Origin: an uncultured Granulosicoccus sp.
GTDB lineage: Bacteria; Pseudomonadota; Gammaproteobacteria; Granulosicoccales; Granulosicoccaceae
Assembly (NCBI GenBank): GCA_947495035.1
Contig: CANLXI010000036.1
Location: 1 to 64,000, forward strand
Direction: 5' to 3'
DNA length: 64,000 bases
A program made the position numbers and the translations under genes. This document shows, piece after piece, positions 9,013 to 19,200 of the stretch (its first letter is position 1; each line of letters begins with the position of its first letter). The notes below the pieces were generated by a model. The model did no database searches. It worked only from the letters and a program-made list of their open reading frames with translations, and was not told the origin of the DNA.

Positions 9013-9122
9013 CCATATCCGGTTGTGCGTGGAGACAGAATAGCCTAGTCGATCTCAAGGCACTCTCCCACTGGACGACATATAGGGGTATTCGAACCAG
9101 ATGCCGCGAGAGCTTCCGTCCC

Positions 9123-10151
9123 ATGATCAATTCCGCCAGCAGAAAAAGCATTCTCGTCACGGGAGGGGCAGGTTATATCGGTAGTCATGTCGTGAAACTG
9201 CTTGGTGAGCGCGGCGAGAATGTCGTCGTTCTGGACAATCTTTCCACCGGAAACGAGGAAGCGGTACTCTACGGGACTCTGATACGCGGCGATACGGGTG
9301 ATCGAGATCTGGTCAGTCGTTTGCTGAAGGATCATCAGATTGATACCGTGATGCACTTTGCAGCCCATACGATTGTGCCGGAGAGCGTCGAGAACCCACT
9401 CAAGTACTATCGCAACAATACTGGCAATACCCTCAATCTGCTGCAGTGCTGCCAGGAAGCCGGTGTCGACAAGGTCATCTTTTCCTCGACGGCGGCCACC
9501 TACGGTATTCCCGAGGATGACACCAGGCCATGTTCGGAGGATCTGCCGACAGCGCCGATCAATCCCTATGGCATGTCCAAGCTCATGTCCGAACACATGA
9601 TCAAGGATCTGAGCCGGGCCATCGATCTGCGGCACGTGATTCTGCGCTATTTCAATGTGGCAGGTTCCGACCCGGACGGACTCATCGGGCAGTCGACACG
9701 CGAAGCCACCTTGCTGATCAAGGTGGCAGCGGAAGTCGCCGTTGGCAAGCGCGAGAAACTGATGGTATTCGGCACCGATTATCAGACGCCGGACGGTACC
9801 GGTATCCGCGACTACATCCATGTGACGGACCTGGCCAGCGCGCATCTGGCAGCACTGGATCATCTGCGCAAGGGCGGCAGTTCGACTCTGGTGAATTGCG
9901 GCTATGGCAAGGGCTTCAGCGTCAGGGAAGTCATCGAGGCGACGTCCCGGCTGCATGGTTCAGCCTTGACGGTCGAGGAGCGTCCCCGCAGAGCCGGCGA
10001 CCCACCCGCACTGATTGCCGCCGTCGACAAGATCCACAGGACTCTGGACTGGACACCGAAATACGATGATCTGGATGTGATCGTGCAGACATCACTGGAC
10101 TGGGAAGACACCCTGAGTCTCCGGGCCGCAGACAAAGCTGTCAACTTCTGA
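9123..10151 (+). CDS. galE: UDP-hexose 4-epimerase (GalE family), first gene of pel operon
   Basis: A 342-residue short-chain dehydrogenase-type epimerase. It shows NAD-binding GGAGYIGSH (residues 14-22), catalytic Ser in SSTAATYG, the YGMSK Tyr/Lys pair, and YFNVAGSDPDG typical of GalE. It should interconvert UDP-Glc/UDP-Gal or UDP-GlcNAc/UDP-GalNAc. Pel polysaccharide contains GalNAc and GlcNAc, and epimerases of this kind (PelX in some pseudomonads) accompany pel loci, so precursor supply for Pel is the likely role. At the position of E. coli Tyr299, which limits N-acetyl substrates, the sequence RRAGDPPALIA has Leu. pelC follows after 15 bp. Confidence 0.88.
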   Translation: MINSASRKSILVTGGAGYIGSHVVKLLGERGENVVVLDNLSTGNEEAVLYGTLIRGDTGDRDLVSRLLKDHQIDTVMHFAAHTIVPESVENPLKYYRNNTGNTLNLLQCCQEAGVDKVIFSSTAATYGIPEDDTRPCSEDLPTAPINPYGMSKLMSEHMIKDLSRAIDLRHVILRYFNVAGSDPDGLIGQSTREATLLIKVAAEVAVGKREKLMVFGTDYQTPDGTGIRDYIHVTDLASAHLAALDHLRKGGSSTLVNCGYGKGFSVREVIEATSRLHGSALTVEERPRRAGDPPALIAAVDKIHRTLDWTPKYDDLDVIVQTSLDWEDTLSLRAADKAVNF

Positions 10152-10166
10152 GTCGGAGAGCCTGCC

Positions 10167-10757
10167 ATGCAAACGACACTCGGTTGTCATTCACCATGCA
10201 TCATTGTCGCAGGGGTTCGCATCCGGCGTCTGTTGCTGACCAGCCTGGTATTCGTCTGGGTCACACTGACCGGATGTGCCACTCTGACCAGTACGCCCAC
10301 GGTGACTGCCGACGCCTCTCAGAGCTGGGCACTGTTGCCGATTGCCAATCTCTCCGAGAATCCACAGGCGGACAGACAGGCACGCAGTCTTCTGGAGACC
10401 CGGCTGCGTACTCGCGGGGTTGACGAGCTTGCATCGTATGCGCCAGTGAAGGCCGTCAGCCTGCGCCAGTTGCTCGATCCGGACAGCCAGCAGCAGCAAG
10501 CCTTGCAATGGGCGAGACAGTCGGGTTATCGCTATGGTCTGAGCGGCACCATCAACGAGTGGAACTATCGCTCGGGAGCTGACAGGGAGCCAGTGGTCGG
10601 AATCAATCTGAAGCTGCTCGATATCCATACAGGCGATGTATTGTGGCAGGGCAGTGCAGCTAGAACGGGTTGGGGGTTTTCCAATCTGCCGGCGCTGGGT
10701 GATGCCGTGATTGCGCAATTGCTCGAATCGATTCGTTTCGACAATACAAGTCGCTGA
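10167..10757 (+). CDS. pelC: PelC outer-membrane lipoprotein
   Basis: A 196-residue lipoprotein with a signal segment and the lipobox LTGC (Cys at about residue 32). After it come PelC-family features: WALLPIANLSENP, LLETRLRTRGV, YGLSGTINEWNY and LDIHTGDVLWQGSAA. In Pseudomonas aeruginosa PelC forms a twelve-membered ring at the inner face of the outer membrane, around the PelB porin mouth, guiding Pel export. A second PelC-like domain lies at the N-terminus of PelA in this same operon. The signal is preceded by about 17 extra residues; I kept the ATG at 10167 because no other standard start fits the signal. Confidence 0.85.
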   Translation: MQTTLGCHSPCIIVAGVRIRRLLLTSLVFVWVTLTGCATLTSTPTVTADASQSWALLPIANLSENPQADRQARSLLETRLRTRGVDELASYAPVKAVSLRQLLDPDSQQQQALQWARQSGYRYGLSGTINEWNYRSGADREPVVGINLKLLDIHTGDVLWQGSAARTGWGFSNLPALGDAVIAQLLESIRFDNTSR

Positions 10758-10772
10758 TCAGGTAGGACACTC

Positions 10773-12167
10773 ATGAAGCCATTCTTAGCCGTGGTGTCAA
10801 GGCATCTGCGTATTCCGTCGGGCAGGATCGGCACGCGAGTCGTCGAGTTGTTGTTCTTTGCCTGTGTATTGCCTCTGGCAGGGCTGTTGGTATTTGCCGA
10901 TGATCCGACCGGCTTGCAGGCGGGCTTCCCCTGGGCTGTTGCCGGGGCGCTGGTGTTTGCCGCGCGCTACGGGAGTCTCTGGGGAGTTCTGTGCGCGGTA
11001 CTGACGGGGCTTGTCATACACTTGCCGCTGTTTGCCCCCGCCGATGCCGGTGGGCAGAACGCCGTGCTGGCTCTGGGGGCCGTGATCATGTCTCTGATCG
11101 TGGGGGATGCGGCGTCATCATGGCGCACGCGCTCGCAGCAGTCGGAGGCGGAAAATCAGTACCTGCGCCATCGTCTGAAGGAATTCAGTAGCGATTATCA
11201 CGTTCTGAAAGTCTCCCATGGACAGCTTGAGGAGCACATGGCTGGGCAACGCCTGAGCCTGCGTGAGGCCTTGCAGCGCTTGAAGCCCGTGTTGTCAGCC
11301 AGTGGTGATGGCTTGCAGGCCGGTAGCGAGCTCATGGCTGTCTTCTCGCAGTTCTGCTCGATCCAGGTGGCGGGACTGTATGCCATGTCCAGCGACACCC
11401 GTGTCGATCCGCAGCCGGTGGCGACCCATGGCGACATGTTCGAGCTGCCCTTGTTCGACCCCATTCTGAGAACCGCGATCAGGGAGCGTGAGCTGGTGAG
11501 CATCAAGCTCGAATCCCTGGATGAGAAACACCATGAGAACAGTCTGTTGGCCGTGGTTCCACTGGTTGATACCAACGGGCGAATGCACGGTGTACTGGCG
11601 ATCAAGGACATGCATTTCATGGCCTTCCAGCAGCAGAATCTGAATATTCTGGCCTTGCTGGGAAATTACATGGGAGACATGCTGACCCGTTCGAAAGGGG
11701 CAGCCGAGTCTCGTGCGGCCTGGTTCATGACGGAACTGGATACCGCTTTGCGATTCGCGCATTCCCACAGTACCGAATCGGTATTGCTCTCCTTGCGTTT
11801 CAATGGGGAAGCATCATCCGGCCAGGTTGCGCGGTATGTGAGCACTGCCATTCGCAGTCTGGATGCCTCCTGGCTCCTTGCCGCTGATGACGATGCCCCG
11901 GTGCTGTGTCTGTTGTTGCCATTGATGAGCGAATCGCAAGGTCAGGCATTCCTGCAGCGCATCAACAAGGTCGTGACGGAAGAATTCGGGCATCCGTTGA
12001 AGGCCTGCGTTGAAGGCATGCAATTGAAGAGTCTGCGCAGCGGCGATTCTCGCGCTCTGTGTCTGGCGTTTCTGAGCAAGCATACCGGCAAGGCTGCCTT
12101 GCTGGCCGAACTGCATGGCAGTACTGATGGTTCCGATGTCGCTGGTTCGCGTTCCGATGTTGCCTGA
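10773..12167 (+). CDS. pelD: PelD, inner-membrane c-di-GMP receptor
   Basis: A 464-residue inner-membrane protein with about four N-terminal transmembrane helices (residues 24-115), a coiled-coil linker, a GAF domain (about 165-300) and a C-terminal degenerate GGDEF domain (about 305-455). The domain has no GGDEF signature but keeps an RxxD inhibitory-site motif, R361-S-L-D364. In P. aeruginosa the equivalent RxxD binds c-di-GMP and switches on Pel polymerisation through PelF. The start has AGGTAGGACACTC before it. The gene overlaps pelE. Confidence 0.87.
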   Translation: MKPFLAVVSRHLRIPSGRIGTRVVELLFFACVLPLAGLLVFADDPTGLQAGFPWAVAGALVFAARYGSLWGVLCAVLTGLVIHLPLFAPADAGGQNAVLALGAVIMSLIVGDAASSWRTRSQQSEAENQYLRHRLKEFSSDYHVLKVSHGQLEEHMAGQRLSLREALQRLKPVLSASGDGLQAGSELMAVFSQFCSIQVAGLYAMSSDTRVDPQPVATHGDMFELPLFDPILRTAIRERELVSIKLESLDEKHHENSLLAVVPLVDTNGRMHGVLAIKDMHFMAFQQQNLNILALLGNYMGDMLTRSKGAAESRAAWFMTELDTALRFAHSHSTESVLLSLRFNGEASSGQVARYVSTAIRSLDASWLLAADDDAPVLCLLLPLMSESQGQAFLQRINKVVTEEFGHPLKACVEGMQLKSLRSGDSRALCLAFLSKHTGKAALLAELHGSTDGSDVAGSRSDVA

Positions 12168-13164
12168 TTCTCTGGTCGCAGGTCTTCTGCTGATTGCGGC
12201 GCTTGCGCAGACTCTGTTACTGGGCGATCTGCTGGCCGGGCACGCCTGGTGGGGCAGCACGGTGCCATCATGGATCTGTCTGCATGTCTTGAGTAGTCTG
12301 GTCGCCACGGTGTGTGCCGCGAGACTGATGCGGGTCGGCCGACAGGCGGGTGGTTTCCTTGCCTTGCTGTTCGGCTTCAATGTGCTGATGCCTGTGGCAG
12401 GCCCGATGGCAGGGTTTGCTGCCCTGGCATTCGGGGCGAAACAGTCGCGACTTCGCAAACGGGTACCGGACCACTGGATAGTCACACGCCGTGCCGAACT
12501 GCCCTTCACTACACCACAGGGTCGTCAGGTCACGCGAATCGACAGTCGCGGCTTCGAGGAGCATCTGATGTATTCCTCGGACAACGATGACCTCTATCGC
12601 AAGGTACTGTCGGCCGCCAACATTCCCGCATCGCTATCGGTTTCCACCTTCAAGACGGCGATGCGGCACACGGATGAGCGCATACGCCTGACTGCCTACA
12701 ACATGCTCGATCGCAAGGTCACTGAACTGAACCGGCAGATTCAGCAACTGGAGAGACAGGTGGCTGATGGGAACAGTCGGCAGATGTCGAATACCTGGCT
12801 GCAGATCGCCAGCAACTACTGGGAATTGCTGACCCTGGAAAAGGACGAGCCGGTAGCCCGCAAACAGTTGCTGAGCAAGGCCGCCGATGCTGCCATTCAG
12901 GCCATAGTTGCCATGCCGATCAATCGAAACGCGCATTTCCTGTTGGGTAGAGTGTCGTTGCTGCAGGGGGACATGCGTCGCGCGAACGTGGCCTTTCAGA
13001 AAGCACGGGCGCTGGGGATGCCGGCTGACAAGGTCATGCCATATCTGGCGGAAGCGGCTTTCATGCGACATGATTTCAAGCAGGTGAGAAGCCTCTTGCA
13101 GCAGCTCGATCCCGCGATCAGAGCCTATCCCCCTCTGTCGCATGTTTCGGAGTACTGGTCATGA
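12115..13164 (+). CDS. pelE: PelE, membrane-anchored TPR protein of Pel synthase
   Basis: A 349-residue protein (335 if translation begins at the ATG at 12157, which overlaps pelD by only 11 nt and may be the true start). Two N-terminal transmembrane segments (SLVAGLLLIAALAQTLLLG and a second around the FLALLFGFNVLMPVAG stretch) are followed by helical repeats of TPR type towards the C-terminus (AFQKARALGMPADKVMPYLA). In P. aeruginosa PelE sits in the inner membrane with PelD and PelG and helps recruit PelF. Its stop codon overlaps the pelF start by four bases (ATGA). Confidence 0.82.
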   Translation: MAVLMVPMSLVRVPMLPDSLVAGLLLIAALAQTLLLGDLLAGHAWWGSTVPSWICLHVLSSLVATVCAARLMRVGRQAGGFLALLFGFNVLMPVAGPMAGFAALAFGAKQSRLRKRVPDHWIVTRRAELPFTTPQGRQVTRIDSRGFEEHLMYSSDNDDLYRKVLSAANIPASLSVSTFKTAMRHTDERIRLTAYNMLDRKVTELNRQIQQLERQVADGNSRQMSNTWLQIASNYWELLTLEKDEPVARKQLLSKAADAAIQAIVAMPINRNAHFLLGRVSLLQGDMRRANVAFQKARALGMPADKVMPYLAEAAFMRHDFKQVRSLLQQLDPAIRAYPPLSHVSEYWS

Positions 13165-14861
13165 ACGACTCTCCTCGTTTCGATCCGGACGCCAGGGCGG
13201 ATATCTGTCTGCTGCTGGAAGGCACGTTCCCGTATGTGCGAGGAGGTGTGTCCACCTGGGTTCGACAGATGATAGAAGGTATGCCGCACTTGCGCTTTTC
13301 CATCATCTATCTGGGAGCGGAGGAGGGCTCTCTGGGAGAACCGGCCTATGAGCTGCCGGATAATGTGGTGCATCTGGAAACTCACTTTCTGCTGGGACGC
13401 GCCGTTGACGATACGTCTGCGACCGGTATCTCGGGCAAGCTGCGTCGCTGGCTCGGACAGTCACGGGCATCGCGCCTCAGGAAGCGTCAATTCAGCGAGA
13501 ACAGCCTTCTTCACACGCGTTTGCGCGATGCCTGGGCAGGTCGTCAGCCAACAGATGAGATGACAGCAGACGAAACCACTGCCGGGAAATCCGCTGTGTT
13601 GCAGATGCCGGAACGCGGAGTGAGGACACTGGGGGCAGAGGTTGTCAGGAAATTCACGCAACTGCTACTCGGTCCCGATGCCATCACCGAGCAGGACCTG
13701 CATCAGGATCGGGCTGCCTGGGAGACCATCCGGGAAAAGTACAATGATGCGCCGCCGGGGCTGGATTTCAACCATTTCTTCTGGACAATCAGAAGTATGC
13801 ATGGGCCCTTGTTCACCTTGAGCAGAATCGTGGCCAAGGCACCGCCAGCGGCTGTCTATCATTCGGTATCCACCGGCTATGCCGGATTTCTCGGCGCCAT
13901 GCTGAAGAGTCAGACAGGCAAGCCCTTCATCATATCCGAGCATGGTATCTATACCAAGGAACGTGAACTGGATCTGGCTCAGGTGGAATGGATTCCGCAG
14001 GAGCTTGATCCGTTCAAGGTGGGTCTGAACGATAATCTGAACTACCTGCGCAGTGTGTGGATACGCTTCTTCGCCTCATTGGGTCGCATGTCCTACGGCG
14101 CAGCCGATGAGGTCTTCACCCTGTATGACGGTAACCGCCGGCGACAACTGCTCGACGGTGCCGATGATACGCGACTCAGCATCATTCCCAATGGCGTGGC
14201 GGTGCAGAAATTCTCGGCCGTGCGGCGCGCTGAGGATGCGGCGATACCACCCGTGCTGGCACTGATCGGTCGTGTGGTTCCCATCAAGGACATCAAGAAT
14301 TTCATTCGTGCCATGCGCATCATTCGCGCACGCATGCCCGATGCCGAGGGCTGGTTGTTCGGGCCCGAGGACGAGGATGAGGATTACACGCGGGAGTGCA
14401 GGATGCTGGTCGAGAGTCTGGGTCTGTCTCATGTGGTCAGGTTCCAGGGCTTCGGCAAACCGGATGAGATATTCCCGCAGGTTGGCTTGTCGGTGCTGAC
14501 TTCCGTGTCGGAGGGACAGCCCCTGGTGGTGCTGGAAGGCTTTGCGGCCGGTATACCGGCTGTCACCACAGACGTTGGCAGTTGCAGTGAGCTCATCTAC
14601 GGCGTGGATGAGGAAGACAGACAGTTGGGCAGTGCCGGAGCTGTGGTGCCGATATCGGATCCTGCTGCGTTTGCCGATGCGGCCATCGAGCTGCTGTCGG
14701 ACCGGGAAGCGTGGCGCCATGCCAGTCGAGCAGCCATTGCCAGAGTGGAAGCCTACTACGACGAAGTGGACATGATCGCACGGTATCAACGCGTGTATGA
14801 AACACAGATGATGAAGACGGAAACGGATTGCGTTGTCCCTCTTCGTTCAAGGGCAGCCTGA
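13161..14861 (+). CDS. pelF: PelF, cytosolic Pel glycosyltransferase (GT4)
   Basis: A 566-residue GT-B fold glycosyltransferase that should polymerise Pel from UDP-activated N-acetylhexosamine. The N-terminal LLLEGTFPYVRGGVSTWV is a PelF hallmark. The C-terminal half holds the sugar-nucleotide site, with IGRVVPIKDIKNFI and the EX7E motif E-GQPLVVL-E inside SVSEGQPLVVLEGFAAGIP. Length is slightly above P. aeruginosa PelF (about 507). Residues about 95-175 include a variable acidic segment (PTDEMTADETTAGK) that may be an insertion. It is coupled to pelE by ATGA and to pelG by a 3-nt gap. Confidence 0.92.
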   Translation: MNDSPRFDPDARADICLLLEGTFPYVRGGVSTWVRQMIEGMPHLRFSIIYLGAEEGSLGEPAYELPDNVVHLETHFLLGRAVDDTSATGISGKLRRWLGQSRASRLRKRQFSENSLLHTRLRDAWAGRQPTDEMTADETTAGKSAVLQMPERGVRTLGAEVVRKFTQLLLGPDAITEQDLHQDRAAWETIREKYNDAPPGLDFNHFFWTIRSMHGPLFTLSRIVAKAPPAAVYHSVSTGYAGFLGAMLKSQTGKPFIISEHGIYTKERELDLAQVEWIPQELDPFKVGLNDNLNYLRSVWIRFFASLGRMSYGAADEVFTLYDGNRRRQLLDGADDTRLSIIPNGVAVQKFSAVRRAEDAAIPPVLALIGRVVPIKDIKNFIRAMRIIRARMPDAEGWLFGPEDEDEDYTRECRMLVESLGLSHVVRFQGFGKPDEIFPQVGLSVLTSVSEGQPLVVLEGFAAGIPAVTTDVGSCSELIYGVDEEDRQLGSAGAVVPISDPAAFADAAIELLSDREAWRHASRAAIARVEAYYDEVDMIARYQRVYETQMMKTETDCVVPLRSRAA

Positions 14862-14864
14862 ATC

Positions 14865-16268
14865 ATGGCAGGCATAGGCTTCGAATTACGCAAGTACCTG
14901 AACGATGATTCGTTTACCGGCACGCTGAAAGCCTACGGGTTTGCCGGATTGATCAGCGCCGGCCCCTGGGTATTGTCCATCGTGGGGGTCATGCTCATCG
15001 GTATCGTGGCGCTGACGCAACCGGTAGTGGGGGAAGCCGACGGTTCCGGTGTCCGGCAGTTCACCACCTCGGTCACCTGGCTCATGGGGGCGTCGCTGGT
15101 ACTCACGGGATTGCTGCAACTGGTCTTCACCCGGTTTGTTGCCGATCGTCTGTATGAAATGCAGGACACCATTGTCAATGCCAACCTGTTCGGCGCGATG
15201 GCATTGACCACGGCGGTCAGCGCTGCAATCGGGCTGATACTGGCGTTGACGCTCTTCAGTCAGTCATTTGCCTACGAGTTCCTGATGCTGGCCAACTTCG
15301 TGACGCTCGGCAATATCTGGATCGTGGTCATTTTCGTGGCCGGACTCAAACGATTCAAGCTGATCCTGTACGCCTTCGCGCTGGGTTATGGAGCAACCAT
15401 CGTGTTGTCCATCCTGTTGCTGCCGTTCGGTCTGTCGGGCCTGCTCGCAGGGCTGTTGATCGGGCACGCCCTGTTGCTGTTCCTGATGGTGGGGGTTGTT
15501 CTGCCCGAATATCCTGTCACGCTGACAGTACGCTTCGATTTTCTGCAGCGCCGGCTCATCTTTCCCAGCCTGATCGCCATCGGTTTCTTCTACAACCTGG
15601 GCATCTGGATCGACAAGATTCTCTTCTGGCTGAATCCGGGAACCTCGGAGGCCATGATCGGCCCACTGCGCACGTCGCTGATCTATGATCTGCCCATCTT
15701 TCTTGCCTACCTGAGCATCATTCCGGGCATGGCCGTGTTCCTGTTGCGAATCGAAACGGATTTTGCCGAGGCCTATGATGGCTTCTTCGAGGCAGTCAGA
15801 GGCAATGCAACACTTCAGGAGATCGAGCTTCTGGGGAATCACATGGTGTCCGCCGTGCGTGAAGGCCTGTTCCAGATCGTTCGCGTACAGGGAGCGACCA
15901 TATTGATCCTGTATCTGCTGGGGCCGACCATCATCGGCTGGCTGGGGATATCGGAGCAGTACGTACACTTGTATTACATCAATCTGGTGGGGGTCGGGGC
16001 GCAGGTTCTGATGCTTGCCGTGCTCAACGTCCTGTTTTATCTGGACAAGCTGCGGGACGCCTTGCTGCTGACGTCGACGATGCTGCTGAGCAATGCGTCC
16101 CTGACCTGGTTGACACTGCAGCTCGGGCCCCAGTACTACGGTTATGGCTTTGGTCTGTCAATGACACTGACCGCCTTCCTTGGCATCATTCTGCTTTCGC
16201 GGGAAATGGACAATATCGAATTCAAGACCTTCATGCGGTCCCGACCAGCCCAGGAGGTGGCGGCATGA
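14865..16268 (+). CDS. pelG: PelG, inner-membrane Pel translocation protein
   Basis: A 467-residue, highly hydrophobic protein with about 12 predicted membrane helices, related to the MOP flippase family. The start MAGIGFELRKYLNDDSFTG is characteristic of PelG. It should form the inner-membrane translocation channel and pair with PelD/PelE/PelF. It starts three bases after pelF and its stop overlaps the pelA start (ATGA), so translation is probably coupled. Confidence 0.92.
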   Translation: MAGIGFELRKYLNDDSFTGTLKAYGFAGLISAGPWVLSIVGVMLIGIVALTQPVVGEADGSGVRQFTTSVTWLMGASLVLTGLLQLVFTRFVADRLYEMQDTIVNANLFGAMALTTAVSAAIGLILALTLFSQSFAYEFLMLANFVTLGNIWIVVIFVAGLKRFKLILYAFALGYGATIVLSILLLPFGLSGLLAGLLIGHALLLFLMVGVVLPEYPVTLTVRFDFLQRRLIFPSLIAIGFFYNLGIWIDKILFWLNPGTSEAMIGPLRTSLIYDLPIFLAYLSIIPGMAVFLLRIETDFAEAYDGFFEAVRGNATLQEIELLGNHMVSAVREGLFQIVRVQGATILILYLLGPTIIGWLGISEQYVHLYYINLVGVGAQVLMLAVLNVLFYLDKLRDALLLTSTMLLSNASLTWLTLQLGPQYYGYGFGLSMTLTAFLGIILLSREMDNIEFKTFMRSRPAQEVAA

Positions 16269-19200
16269 ATATCGAGACAGCTGGGGCGTGGCCTTGGGGC
16301 CGACGCTGGCGATTCCGTACTCTGTTGGCAGTGTTGCTGGCCGGCGGCCTTGCCGCAGGGTGCCAGAGCCTGTCATCCATGGGTTCTGCAGAATCCGGGA
16401 ACGGTGTTCGGACTGCCACGCGGCTGTTCATGCAGACCAACTGGAGCATCGGTCCGCTGCAGAATCTCAGTGATGCGGACACGGCCGGGGACTCGGTGCA
16501 GGCCTTGCTGGAAACCCGGCTGCGCATGCAGGGTGTCAGCGCTCAGGTGTCTGATCCGGGGCGAGCCTACTACCGTGTGGACGGTGTCGTCAGTCGATGG
16601 CACTACACCGGTGGTGCCAGCGCCAGAGCCGACGTTGCCCTGACCCTGAATGTGCGTGACCGGCAGGCTGATGAAATGGTCTGGAGTGGCTCGGCTGCGG
16701 ACAAGGGGCGTCGCGGTGAAAGCCTCAGTTCGGTAGCCGACAGGATCATCGGTACATTGCTGGAGCGCATGCCGCTGATCGAGCAGGCTCCGCCGCCAGT
16801 GAGACCGGTCGGAATCGTTGCGGATACTGATGACACTCTGGCGGGCGGAGTGCCAGCGCTGGGCGCCGGTAACCGGGTGAACGGCGTTGAACTCACAACG
16901 CTGATGCCGGTGACGGGCTTGCGTACAGCCTCTGCTACCACCGAGTATATCGAGGTGCAGCCTGACAAAGCTCTGGCAGGGCGCAGCACCGCATTCCATT
17001 ACGCCCCTCGACCACCGATCGATGAGTTGTCGCAGTTCGACAGACTGGTGCTGGAACCCGACAACATCCAGCCGGACGAGTTGCAAGCGCTGAAAGAGCG
17101 TGGGGCCGTGGTCTTCGCCTATCTGAGCGTGGGTGAAGTGGGACCGACCAGAGCCTATGCCAGCGAACTGGATCCACGCTGGATACTGGGCAAGAACCCC
17201 GCCTGGGACAGTGATGTGCTGGATCTGTCCAATCCGGACCTGCGTGGTTTTCTGCTCGAACGCGCAGGCCACTTGCGGGCCGCCGGTTATGGGGGGCTGT
17301 TTCTCGACACCATGGACAGCTTCAATCTGATTGCCGACACCGAGGCGCAGCGAGATCAGCAGCAGGCGGGGCTGATCAGTCTGATCAAGGGCTTTGCGGA
17401 GCGGTATCCGGACTTGCGTATCATGACCAATCGGGGCTTCGAGGTGCTTGATGCCATCGCGCCGCTGATCGAGGCCGTGGCGGCGGAATCGTTGTACGCA
17501 GGCTGGAACAACGCGGAGCAGCAGCATGTCGAGGTGCCCGCGGGCGATCGAGAATGGTTGCTTGCCCGATTGAACCACGCCAGGGATACGCTGCAACTGG
17601 ACGTCATCGCCATTGATTATGTCCCGGTCTCCAGACGGGACGAAGCCCGGCGAGTGGCGGCACGCATCGCGGCGCATGGTTTCATTCCCTGGGTTGCCAA
17701 CCCGGAGCTGGACCTTGTCGGAGTCGGAGCGCTGGAAGTGATACCCCGCAAGGTGCTGATGTTGCATGACAGTCGCCACGGTCCGCTGTCGGAGAGCCCG
17801 GTACACAAGTTCGTGGCCATGCCCGTGGAGTACATGGGATACGTGCCCGAGTATCTGGACGTGGCTCGTGAGCCCTTGCCTGCTGGTGAGCTGAAAGGGC
17901 GGTATGCAGGAATCGTCACCTGGACCAATCGACGCTTTTCCGACCCGGCTGTCAGGACCTGGTTTCAGAAGCAGCTGGATGACACAGTGCCGGTGGCCTT
18001 CCTGGGTATGCCACCCGTGGAACTGGACGAGCAGATGAGCCGCTCGCTGGGCCTGAGCTTGCCTGGCGTACTGGATATCGATACGGCCCGGCTGGAGTAT
18101 GCCGACGAACTCATCGATCCTGAACGCTCCATGAGCCGGCGAGTCGATTCGGTGAGCCATGTGGCGCAGAGTGCAGGCGCCGGCAATACCGTTCACATGC
18201 GACTGGTCGATGACCGGCAGCGACGCGCTGATGTGGTGGTGACCGGCGATTTCGGTGGTTTTGCCTGGCAGCCCGGACTGGTGGATGATGGCCTGGACTA
18301 CGAAACCTACTGGATTGTGGAGCCTTTCGCCTTTCTGCGTCGTGCCTTGCAGTTGCTGGACGCACCCATGCCGGATGTGACGTCGGAAAACGGCAAGCGG
18401 CTGTGGCTGGCGCACATCGATGGTGATGCCCTGCCATCCTGGGCCGAAATGCCCGGTGGCAAGTTGGGTGCGGAGGTGATCTACGACGAGGTACTGACGC
18501 ATTACGATGCGCCCCACACGGTCTCGATTGTCGAGGCGGAAATGACGGAATTCCCAGCCTATGATGACCGGCGGGATCGTATGTACGACATCATGCGCAA
18601 GACTTTTCGTCTTGACAATGTCGAGATCGCATCACACACCTACAGCCATCCATTCAAGTGGGCGCAGCTGGGAGAGTACCGTTTTCCCGGAAGATACAAT
18701 CTCGCGATCGATGGCTACATCTATGATCCGGAACGTGACCTCGCCGGCTCCATCGACTTCATCAACCGGGAGCTGGCACCCGAGGACAAGCGTTTGAAGG
18801 TCATGTTGTGGAGTGGCGACGCCTTGCCCCGAAGCGATGACCTGGCTGTACTGGATCGTCTGGGCATTCCCAACCTCAACGGCGGCCTGACCTACATCAC
18901 CCGCGCCACGCCGACCCAGACCCTGATCAGTCCGATGGCCAGGCCGGTTGGTGACTACCTGCAGGTGTATGCGCCGGTGATGAACGAGAACATGTATACC
19001 AATGATTGGTTGGGCCCCTTTGACGGTTTTCGGAATGTCATCGAGACCTTCGAGATGACCGAATCGCCCCGGCGCATCAAGCCCATGAACGTGTATTACC
19101 ACTTCTACTCCGGTACCAAGATCTCCGCGATGAAAGCGTTGAAGGAGGCCTACGACTGGTCGCTGAGTCAGGACATCAATCCGATTCATGTCAGCGATTA

